Assembly (NCBI GenBank): GCA_016937945.1 | Contig: JAFGVP010000093.1 | Span: forward strand, 1 to 64,000 | Direction: 5' to 3' | Source of the DNA: Pontiellaceae bacterium | GTDB taxonomy: Bacteria > Verrucomicrobiota > Kiritimatiellia > Kiritimatiellales > Pontiellaceae | DNA: 64,000 bases | Part shown: piece after piece, positions 1-7,400 of the stretch | Layout: each line of letters opens with the position of its first letter | How positions within the stretch are numbered: position 1 is the stretch's first letter | Made by a program: the position numbers and the translations under genes | The notes under the pieces: generated by a model | Database searches by the model: none | Told to the model about the DNA's origin: nothing | What the model saw: only the letters and a program-made list of their open reading frames with translations

Positions 1-381
1 AACGGCCGCGCGGCCGCCGGTTGGAAGCGAACGAACCATGCCCTGCGCGGCCCGGCGCGCTTCCGCCATGCGACCATCGGCATTCATGCTCAGGCTGTTG
101 TCAATAATAAGCACCAGTCGCTCTGCATTCCCCCCGCCCTGCAGCACGGGCTGCGCAAGCGACAGCACCATCAGGATGAATGCCAGCGCCATCAGCAGCA
201 GGCTCAGCCAGTCGCGCAGCTTCTGCAGCAGCGACGCCGCACGACGTTCCTGAAAAATGCCTTCCCAGAGAAACCACGCGCTGGTTTTTCTGCGCAAGGG
301 ATGCACTTTGATCAGGTAAACCAGCGTCAGCGGAATCAGACCGAGCAACGCCCATAAAAAATGCGGAAGCAGGAACGTCAT
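1..381 (-). CDS. BatA-like N-terminal/VWA domain membrane protein, partial (3' end outside window)
   Basis: The frame read from ATG at 379-381 stays open to base 1, giving 127 residues of a longer protein. It starts with two hydrophobic segments (about residues 5-22 and 52-70) separated by a basic loop, the pattern of the BatA/aerotolerance N-terminal domain. A VWA domain follows with the MIDAS sequence DNSLS near residue 90. The start overlaps the DUF58 stop by 4 bases (ATGA), which indicates translational coupling. In MoxR operons such proteins are membrane-anchored VWA partners of the ATPase. The C-terminus, needed to tell BatA from BatB or a longer VWA protein, lies outside the window. 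A different frame in this region gives a 95-aa open frame, but it lacks any family features. Confidence 0.85.
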   Translation of the reverse strand, partial: MTFLLPHFLWALLGLIPLTLVYLIKVHPLRRKTSAWFLWEGIFQERRAASLLQKLRDWLSLLLMALAFILMVLSLAQPVLQGGGNAERLVLIIDNSLSMNADGRMAEARRAAQGMVRSLPTGGRAAV

Positions 382-1241
382 GCCACAAGACCGCCTTTCC
401 GCAGAATCACCTCAACTACCCGATCAAACGGCATCTCTGAATAAGCCTGAACAAATCCGACGCCGCGCCGCGCGCACTCACTCTTGAGCCCGTCATTCCA
501 CTCGCGAACGGCATCGGCATAGCGGGCCACTTCCGATGCGGTAATGGTCACCTTGCGCCGGGCGCCGCTCTCAATGCATTCGAGCTCAACATCCCCTTTC
601 CAGTTACAACCGGTTTCAGCGCGATCCAGCGTCTGGATGCAGAACACATCGTGCCGCGCCCACCGCAGCAGTTTGATGGCCTCGGCGTAACCATCGGGCA
701 CGAGGAAATCGGAGACCAGCACGCAAACCCCCGGACGTTTGACCTGCTGTTGAAAGGTTCGTGCGCATCCGGTAAGATCCGTGGTTGATCCGACCAGCGG
801 AGCATCTTCGAGCGAGCGAAGCATTGGAAATACCTTGCCGCGTCCATGCGCCGGACGAAGCAGCGGAGAAAGCGTATCCGCAACCGAATGGATGCAGACC
901 TTGTCGTGACAGGACAGCGCAATATAGGCCAGCGCCGCCACAACCTGCCGCGCAAAAAGAAACTTGGACTCCATCGATCGGCTGCAATCGAGCAGAAAAT
1001 GAACGGTCACATCCTCTTCCAGCTCGTAAAGTTTCACCACCAGCGCTTCAAGGCGTCCGTAAATATTCCAGTCCACATGACGGTAGTCATCGCCGGGATG
1101 GTATTCCGCATAATCGGCAAAGTTGATGCCGCTGCCCTTGCGCATGCTGCGCCGGTCGGCCCGCATGGAACCGCCCAGCACCTTGCGGGTCAGCAGAAAC
1201 AAGGTCTCAAGCCGTTTCAGGAATTCGGGATCGGTCAGCAT
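378..1241 (-). CDS. DUF58 domain protein (MoxR-associated)
   Basis: This 287-aa protein has the DUF58 signature around residues 36-60: GSGINFADYAEY, then PGDD and RHVDWN. It continues into a VWA-like fold with DCSRSM near residues 85-90. There is no signal peptide, so it should act in the cytoplasm or at the inner membrane face. DUF58 proteins accompany MoxR ATPases and BatA/BatB VWA proteins; their molecular role is poorly defined but is thought to be assembly or stress tolerance. Its start overlaps the MoxR stop by 1 base and its stop overlaps the BatA-like start by 4, so the three genes form a tightly coupled unit. Family assignment is firm; the biological role is inferred. Confidence 0.92.
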   Translation of the reverse strand: MLTDPEFLKRLETLFLLTRKVLGGSMRADRRSMRKGSGINFADYAEYHPGDDYRHVDWNIYGRLEALVVKLYELEEDVTVHFLLDCSRSMESKFLFARQVVAALAYIALSCHDKVCIHSVADTLSPLLRPAHGRGKVFPMLRSLEDAPLVGSTTDLTGCARTFQQQVKRPGVCVLVSDFLVPDGYAEAIKLLRWARHDVFCIQTLDRAETGCNWKGDVELECIESGARRKVTITASEVARYADAVREWNDGLKSECARRGVGFVQAYSEMPFDRVVEVILRKGGLVA

Positions 1242-2221
1242 CAGTCGGCCAGCCCCCGGATAATGTCGCCGGTGGCAATACCTTCCGCTTCACCCTCAAA
1301 ATTAAGCAGGACGCGATGGCAGAGCGCGGGCACCGCTACGGCGTTCACATCCTCCTTCGCCACGTGATAGCGACCCTGCGTGAGCGCCCGGATGCGGGCG
1401 GCGGAAATCAGGGTCTGCGCGGCGCGCGGGGATGCTCCGTAGCGGACATAGCGAACAACGTCATGCGGCGCGTTCTGGTTGTCCGGATGCGTGGCCAGTA
1501 CCATACGGATCAGATAGTCGCGCACATCCTGCGCAACCGGAACCTGCGACGCCGTCCGTTCCATGGCCAGAATTTCCTCACCGGAAATCACCTTACGGAT
1601 CTCCGGCCGTTCCACGCCGGTGGTACGATCCAGAATCACGCCCATCTCTTCATGTGTCGGCAGTGCCACGGAGAGCTTGAAGAAGAAGCGGTCGAGCTGC
1701 GCTTCCGGCAGCGGATAGGTGCCGTCCATTTCGATCGGATTCTGCGTGGCCAGCACAAAGTAAGGCCGATCAAGACGATGACATATGCCGCCCACGGTCA
1801 CGGTCTTTTCCTGCATGGTTTCGAGCAGGGCCGACTGCGTTTTCGGCGTGGCACGGTTGATTTCGTCAGCCAGCAGAATGTGAGTAAAAATCGGCCCCTT
1901 CTGGAACTCGAACACCTTGGCGCCGGCGCGGTCGACCATGATGTTTGTTCCGAGAATATCGGCAGGCAGCAGGTCCGGCGTAAACTGAATGCGCTTAAAA
2001 TCGAGATCCATCACCTGAGCCAGCGTATGAACCAGTGCCGTCTTCCCCAGTCCGGGAACCCCTTCAAGCAGTACGTGTCCGCCGGCGATAACCGCAGTCA
2101 GCACCTGTTCCACGATCTGCTGCTGGCCGACGATAAACCGTCCGACCTCTTTCTGCATCAGCTTAAACTTTTCCGAAAACTGTTCGACTGCTGACTCCAT
2201 GGACTCCGTCTGCTCCATCAT
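1241..2221 (-). CDS. MoxR-family AAA+ ATPase
   Basis: This 326-aa protein is a MoxR/RavA-type AAA+ ATPase. Walker A is GVPGLGKT at residues 54-61, Walker B is ILLADE at about 115-120, and a sensor-1 region LATQNP lies near 156-161. MoxR ATPases act as chaperone-like remodelling enzymes on VWA-domain partners, here encoded immediately downstream (DUF58, BatA-like). The AAGGAG ribosome-binding site lies at about 2226-2231, directly beside the left edge of the repeat-flanked four-helix-bundle cassette. The gene has therefore kept its own translation signal although the cassette separates it from the DUF4175-like gene. Whether transcription passes through the cassette cannot be seen from sequence. 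Confidence 0.95.
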   Translation of the reverse strand: MMEQTESMESAVEQFSEKFKLMQKEVGRFIVGQQQIVEQVLTAVIAGGHVLLEGVPGLGKTALVHTLAQVMDLDFKRIQFTPDLLPADILGTNIMVDRAGAKVFEFQKGPIFTHILLADEINRATPKTQSALLETMQEKTVTVGGICHRLDRPYFVLATQNPIEMDGTYPLPEAQLDRFFFKLSVALPTHEEMGVILDRTTGVERPEIRKVISGEEILAMERTASQVPVAQDVRDYLIRMVLATHPDNQNAPHDVVRYVRYGASPRAAQTLISAARIRALTQGRYHVAKEDVNAVAVPALCHRVLLNFEGEAEGIATGDIIRGLAD

Positions 2222-2310
2222 TCTGCTCCTTTGTTGAAAGTGACGAGGGGCAAGTGACAGGTGACGAGGGAAACCATTGAACCCTTCCTGCCTGCTTTAG
2301 CCTTACTCAT
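2218..2310 (-). CDS. Possible 30-aa leader ORF overlapping the moxR start
   Basis: An ATG at 2308-2310 follows AAAAGGAA at a distance of about 10 bases and opens a 30-codon frame. Its stop overlaps the moxR ATG (ATGA). About a third of its residues (LVTCHLPLVT) are simply the translated heptamer repeat. It resembles a coupling leader peptide, but no conservation can be judged here, and the frame may exist by chance because the repeat lacks stops in this frame. Confidence 0.2.
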   Translation of the reverse strand: MSKAKAGRKGSMVSLVTCHLPLVTFNKGAE

Positions 2311-2359
2311 TGTTCCAAATTCCTTTTTATTGTGACGAGGGGCAAGTGGCAGGTGACGA
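2240..2359. repeat. Two 28-bp direct repeats made of heptamers, separated by 64 bp
   Basis: Copies at 2240-2267 and 2332-2359 differ at one base. Each consists of four 7-mers (GTGACGA, GGGGCAA, GTGRCAG, GTGACGA). The 64 bases between them have no heptamer structure. These copies are the inverse orientation of the long array at 2769-2873 on the other side of the four-helix-bundle gene. Confidence 0.9.
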
Positions 2360-2398
2360 AAGAATATCTCTGCTGTTTCACACCTGCTATTGCATCGT

Positions 2399-2755
2399 TC
2401 ACTGATCCAAACTTTTGATTGCCGCACTCAGCATGCGGTTAATTTCCTCCGCTAAATCCATTCGTTCCTTTACGAGGTCGTGCGGCATCCAGTGACGAAA
2501 ACGACGATACCGCCCACGCGTTTCACGTAATGAACCTCGCGCAATAATCAAAAACCGGCGGTATTCTTTTTTGCTCTGCCTCCCATATCCTTCTTCAATA
2601 TTTGCACAGACCAAATCCGCACTGGCCAATTGCTGACTCACTAATCGTTCCAGCGTTTTGGACCGCATATAGGAATCAAGATCGGACACCACCAGATCAA
2701 ACAGCTCGGAAGCCTTTCTGTAGGTCAAAAATTCATCCAATCTTCCGCTGCTCAC
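2399..2755 (-). CDS. Four-helix-bundle protein, 23S rRNA intervening-sequence (S23/IVP) family
   Basis: This 118-aa protein is predicted all-helical and matches the S23/IVP (TIGR02436-type) pattern. It has an N-terminal YRKASELFDLV helix, a central AxxxVCANIEEGYGRQSKKEYRRFLIIARGS segment (residues about 48-76), and a final helix with EINRML. Such proteins were first found inside 23S rRNA intervening sequences and are also related in fold to Avd, the accessory protein of diversity-generating retroelements. Their function is unknown, although basic bundles of this type can bind nucleic acid. No reverse transcriptase or rRNA is nearby. The gene sits inside a MoxR operon, transcribed in the same direction, flanked on both sides by heptamer repeats. 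The family is clear; the role here is not. Confidence 0.88.
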   Translation of the reverse strand: MSSGRLDEFLTYRKASELFDLVVSDLDSYMRSKTLERLVSQQLASADLVCANIEEGYGRQSKKEYRRFLIIARGSLRETRGRYRRFRHWMPHDLVKERMDLAEEINRMLSAAIKSLDQ

Positions 2756-2768
2756 ACCGCCCCCAAAT

Positions 2769-2873
2769 CACTTGTTACTCGCAACTCTCCACTCGCCACT
2801 TGTCACCCGCCACCTGCCACTCGCCACTTGCCACCTGCCACTCGCCACTTGCCACCTGTCACTCCTCACTCGG
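2769..2873. repeat. Tandem heptamer array, 15 units (consensus CACYYGC)
   Basis: Fifteen consecutive 7-mers run without interruption. The inner units are almost pure CACTCGC, CACTTGC and CACCTGC in rotation, and the outer units degenerate (CACTTGT, TACTCGC, AACTCTC; CACTCCT, CACTCGG). The array overlaps the last five codons and the stop of the DUF4175-like gene. It is too short in period and has no spacers, so it is not a CRISPR array. Confidence 0.95.
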
Positions 2874-4406
2874 TGCATCGCTGCTCATCTCGTGGATCTG
2901 CTTAAAATAGGTCTTAACCCCTTGCTTCATCTCTTCGGGAATATCCTCCCGGCGCACAAAATCCTCGACCTGCTGTTTATAATCGACGGTGCCGCGCTCT
3001 GCTCCGCCGCCGGAAGCGGAACCGGTTCCTGAAAGGGCGTCTTCAATCATCTTCTGCGATTCGCCTTCACCCAGCTGTCCGGACAGCTGATCCAGCTGTC
3101 CTTCAGACGGACTGGACATTCCCGGCGGACGACGCGACCGGTCGACACCTTCGCCGGCCAGCAGGCCGCCGGGGTTTTCGCCTTCGCCTTGCGATCCCGG
3201 ACTATTGCCCTGCCCCGGCCGTTGTCCCTGACCGCTCATTCGGTTCTGGCACTGCTGAAGCTGTTGCCCTAGCTGGTTCAACGCAGACTGCGCCTGTCGT
3301 TTTGCGGCCACCTGACGCATGGAGTTTGAGTTTTTCTGCATCGACTCATTCATGCTGTTACGGGTCTGGTTGGAACACTCACCATTCCGTTTGTTTTCCT
3401 CTGACATCTTCTGGATCTGCCGGCTCATTTCCTGCGCACTTCGCCGACTGCCGCTCTCATTCTGAGACATCGACTTTTCCGCTTCACCCACCTGCGCCGC
3501 CAGTTTCTCGAGCGCCAACTGCTCCTGCGCGCCGGACTGCTCATTCATCTGCATGGCCTCGAGTTCCTTTGCTGCCTGTCGATAATCGCGCTGAGCCAGC
3601 GCATCGCCGATGGCTTCGGTCTCGCGGCTTTTCCTGAGTTGCTCGGCGAGTTCCATGAGATAGTTTTCATCCGCACGGGTATCGAGCTCGCTCTGCATCT
3701 GTGTCAGGCGCCGATCGATCTCCGCCAGTTTACGCATAACCGCCTTGCGGTCGCGGCTCCCCTGAAACTCTTCGATCATGCGCTTCAATGAAGGATCTTC
3801 CAGCAGTTCGGCAGTCTGGGGATCGTCCTGTTCCCGCAGCTCCTCCATCATCTGTTCCAGCTCATCCGCAAGCTCTTCGGAAAGAGCGGAAACGGCCGCT
3901 TCTTCGGCCTGCTGTTCCTTGACCGCACGTGAGTCGTCTACAAACAGCAGAACAATGGACAGAATGAAAAGTGCACCGGCCAGCGTAAAGATGCGCTTCG
4001 GGAAACCCGGCCGCAACTGTTGCGGATTCAGCGGTTCCAACGCCCGGCCGGTGTGATTCAACTGAAGTTCATGAATCTCTTCATTCCGGCCTTCCCGCAG
4101 GTGTTCATCCGCCGTTACAAGTCCTTCTTTCAGATCAAAGAAACGGTCCATATGCCGGATGGCGCGATGATGCGAAAACCGGAATCGGAGATAGCACGCC
4201 GCCATAACGCCGCCGGCCAGCAGCAGGGGGAGAATCAGGATCGGCAGCGCGACCCGATGCCCCCGCAGAACAAACGCCAGCTCGGCAATCAGCGCGACCG
4301 CGCCGAATGCCAGCGCGGACCAGAGTACGGCGCGCACGGTCTGCCCGCGGTTCAGCTCCCGCCGACCCACCGAGGCAAAATCCACAATCTTTTTCCGGCT
4401 GTCCAT
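2859..4406 (-). CDS. DUF4175-like membrane protein with long coiled coil
   Basis: This 515-aa protein has three hydrophobic segments near residues 25-46, 53-73 and 137-156. A long acidic/Gln-rich coiled-coil region follows at about 160-390, then a Gly/Gln/Ser-rich low-complexity stretch (about 390-450), and an EDFVRREDIPEEMKQGVKTYF-type C-terminal helix. This layout is that of DUF4175-like proteins encoded beside MoxR, DUF58 and Bat genes, presumably spanning the inner membrane with the coil in the periplasm. It lies 16 bases downstream of the giant TPR gene and upstream of moxR. Its last codons and stop lie inside the heptamer array, so insertion of the cassette may have trimmed or replaced its original end. 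Confidence 0.8.
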   Translation of the reverse strand: MDSRKKIVDFASVGRRELNRGQTVRAVLWSALAFGAVALIAELAFVLRGHRVALPILILPLLLAGGVMAACYLRFRFSHHRAIRHMDRFFDLKEGLVTADEHLREGRNEEIHELQLNHTGRALEPLNPQQLRPGFPKRIFTLAGALFILSIVLLFVDDSRAVKEQQAEEAAVSALSEELADELEQMMEELREQDDPQTAELLEDPSLKRMIEEFQGSRDRKAVMRKLAEIDRRLTQMQSELDTRADENYLMELAEQLRKSRETEAIGDALAQRDYRQAAKELEAMQMNEQSGAQEQLALEKLAAQVGEAEKSMSQNESGSRRSAQEMSRQIQKMSEENKRNGECSNQTRNSMNESMQKNSNSMRQVAAKRQAQSALNQLGQQLQQCQNRMSGQGQRPGQGNSPGSQGEGENPGGLLAGEGVDRSRRPPGMSSPSEGQLDQLSGQLGEGESQKMIEDALSGTGSASGGGAERGTVDYKQQVEDFVRREDIPEEMKQGVKTYFKQIHEMSSDAPSEE

Positions 4407-4422
4407 ATCGTTTCCTGTAAGA

Positions 4423-7400
4423 CTAGTTGTCCCGTTCAGCCCGTCGCGTCCTGAAGGCTTTCAGACGCACCGGATCGAGTTCCACCGGCAACAGTTCCAA
4501 CACCCTGGGCTCCCATTTTCCGGCATCCAGACTGTACGGATAGGCCTCAAGGATCGCCGCAGCCATATCGTACCAGTTGTACCGTCCGAGGTACCCACCG
4601 GGGAGCTCCTTTTTATAATATTTCATGGCGCTACCGAAATCGGCGATACAATCTTCCATTTTCTTTTCATCCGGCTCACCTGACTGCACCCCCTTTAACA
4701 ACGTGAAGCCTGCAAACAGTCGTTCGTGCGACCATGTACCACGGTTTTTCGTTTTGTTAAACTGCTCCGGCTTACCGTCCAGATAACAGGTATCCAGAAT
4801 CATGTGGGCAATGTCGTCCGACAATCCGGGGCTCTTCCGGTTCAGGTCATCCAGTGCCCGCATCAGCTCATAATACTGACGGGTTGAAAGTACCGAAAAC
4901 CGGACCGTATTGACAGGCCGGCGTCCGGCGCATATCTCGTCCATCAGGCCGGCATCGCGCTTTGCGGGAATCTCCGACAACCATCGCGTATCATCCGCTG
5001 AATAATCGGCCCCGGTAAATTCACGGTAAAGCGCAACCACTGTGATGCTATCGCCGGAATCAAGCATGCCGTTGATATAACGCTCAAGCGCTAACCGTTC
5101 AACCGGGCCCCAACCGGAGACCTCAATCTTCGATCCGTTCCCGGCCAGCGCCATCCAGCGAACCGCGGCGGCATCCAGCGCCACCCGATCCAGCAGCCCC
5201 GCATTTTCAAGAATCGTACGGGCCTGCACCTCAAGCAGCGGATCGGCAAATTCATGTTCCGTGAACCGCGCCGCAAGGTCGGCAGTCGCTGCATCCGCAA
5301 AGAAGATTTCCGCAGCCAGCTTTAAATCCACATCTTCGATGCATTCGATGAAACGGGAGAGTTTATCCAAGGGAAGTTCCGGATCGTCCCACTGCCGATT
5401 CCAGCGCAGCAGCGTCTTCAGATTTTCGGCACACCAATCGTTGGCGCCGGCTTCGAGCGCAGCAGCAAAGGCCGCCGGACTCCGATCAAACTGCAAGATC
5501 TCCATGCTGAGCAGACGACGGGCGTCAGCCTCGCGTCCGAGCGCAAAAAGTGCCCGGATATGCGCCGGAGTGATTCCCTCCGGAAGATGATCACCATCAA
5601 CATCCGTCATCATCCGGGAGGCAATCCGTTGATAGAGCGCAGACTCCTCTTCCTGCAACAGCGGATACTTCGCAAGAACTCCGATACCGAAGACCTTTTC
5701 CAGATCAGGATTTTCCTGAATCGTCCAGATGATTTCCTGCCGAGAGGATTCATCACCATTGCGAAGGGCAAAATAGACGGCGGAAAAAGCATCCTGTGGA
5801 AGATAATCCTGCAGATCAAGTTCATGTTCCAGCAGCATGGCATCCAGTTGCCGGGAGCATTCCAACCGGACGTCATCCTGAAGCTCCGTCATTCCCTCAA
5901 GTTTAGCACGACACCAGTCCGTCGCGCCGGACTGCAATGCAACCAACATGGTTTTCGGATCAAGCTGGAGGCTCTTCATAGTCGCATCCGAATTATTCGC
6001 CCGATCGAGCAACCGGGCGGCATCGTCGTGCCGTTCCAGAACCGACAGCAGGCGGACGCGCCGACTCAGTTTATCTTCAGCGTCATCGTTGCCGGACAAC
6101 AGCTGATCGGCGATTTGACGATAGAACGGAGTTTCGGATTCATTCTCAGGTACCGGGAAGACCTGAAGAACGGCGTCCCCGTAATCATTCAGCATGCGGG
6201 CATCCGAGCACAGTGCCGTAAGAATCGGCAAACGGGCATCGACGGTACTAAGTAGCTCAGCATGTCCCTCATGCACCGCCATGCCGATAAACCGGATCTT
6301 TTCCACATCGTCAAAGTCGCTTCGGTTCAGCAGACGGGCAATATCTTCTGCACGGTAATCGTAGAGGTCGAGCGGGTAGCGATCGGGCCATGACAGGCTG
6401 GCGGCCGCACGCAGCTGATCCGCGATGAGTGCATCGGAATCCAGATCATGGAGGTATTGAACATACTGCTCTTTCTCCGAGCAGATAAAATAGTGGATAT
6501 TAAAATACCAGTACAGGGTCTCACTCAGCGGAAGGAAGCCATGCTCGCCCGCCTCGACCAGCCATTTTTCAATCATTTCACGCCGGGCCATGAAACGTGC
6601 ATCCTGCGCTTCCAACCCTTCGGCCTGCAACGCATTCCAACGCACCTGAAGCGTCTCGCTTACCCGGTCCTGCACCCGATGATCCACCGTAGTGAACGCA
6701 CTCATCCGTGACGGTACAGGAACATTTTTCAAATGCTCTGTATCGGAGGCAAACAGAATCTGACCGAGTTCCAGCATGGTCTGCTCCACCTGAAGCGGAG
6801 CTCCGCTGGATGACTGGCCTTCGGCCATGCGACGGGCAAGGACGGAAGTCAGTTCGCGCAGCTCCTCATTCTCCGAGACCGCACCCGCCTTCAGGATCAG
6901 CATCAGAAGATTTCTTTGCTGGGTACTTCTGCAAAGCTCCGGAACAAGCTCCGCCTGCAGCCGGTTCAGAAGTTCCAGCAATCTCGCTTCGGTATCCTGT
7001 TCCAGATATTCCCTGATGTATTCGCCGGTCTCCCGCAGCTCCGATGAACGGTTTTTCTGAAGCAGCGCAACCAGATCCATATCCCGAACCATGCGTATCA
7101 GTAGCGGTTCCAGTAAATGGTCCGGATCAGCATCCTTAAATTCCGATACAACCCACTTCACCAGTTCCGGATCATTCAGTTGCTCTCCGACAACTTTATA
7201 TGCCGCTGTCATCGTATCGCGATTCGGAGTGACGGAATCGCCATCCTTGATCGAAAGTCGCGAGAGAAAGAGCGAGGCCGCCATCCGGAGCTGCGGATCA
7301 TCAATGCCTTTGACCAGATCAGGATATCGGCTGACGGTTTCAACAGGGACCCAGCACTCCGCAATAGACCAGCCATCGTGAATATCGGTCAGATGTTTCG

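Larger units (their letters stand above)
2232..2873 (-). mobile_element. Candidate S23/IVP four-helix-bundle cassette with inverted heptamer-repeat flanks
   Basis: About 640 bases separate the DUF4175-like gene from moxR. They contain a four-helix-bundle gene (2399-2755) bounded by heptamer repeats. On the plus strand the left repeats read GTGACGA/GGGGCAA/GTGACAG, and the right array reads CACTYGC/CACCTGC. The two flanks are thus reverse complements of the same motif. On the minus-strand transcript they could pair around the ORF, much as intervening sequences of 23S rRNA form a stem around the S23 ORF. The edges coincide with the upstream stop codon and the moxR Shine-Dalgarno. No transposase, reverse transcriptase or target-site duplication is visible, so mobility is an inference. 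Confidence 0.4.

Noticed and set aside
2399-2755. Diversity-generating retroelement accessory protein (Avd)
   Set aside because: The fold is related, but no reverse transcriptase, template repeat or variable repeat was seen in the window.
2769-2873. CRISPR array
   Set aside because: Contiguous 7-bp units without spacers and no cas genes.
2602-2910. Open frames running through the heptamer array (repetitive ATCHSPL-type peptides)
   Set aside because: They merely translate the tandem repeat; period 7 cycles through all three frames without stops.
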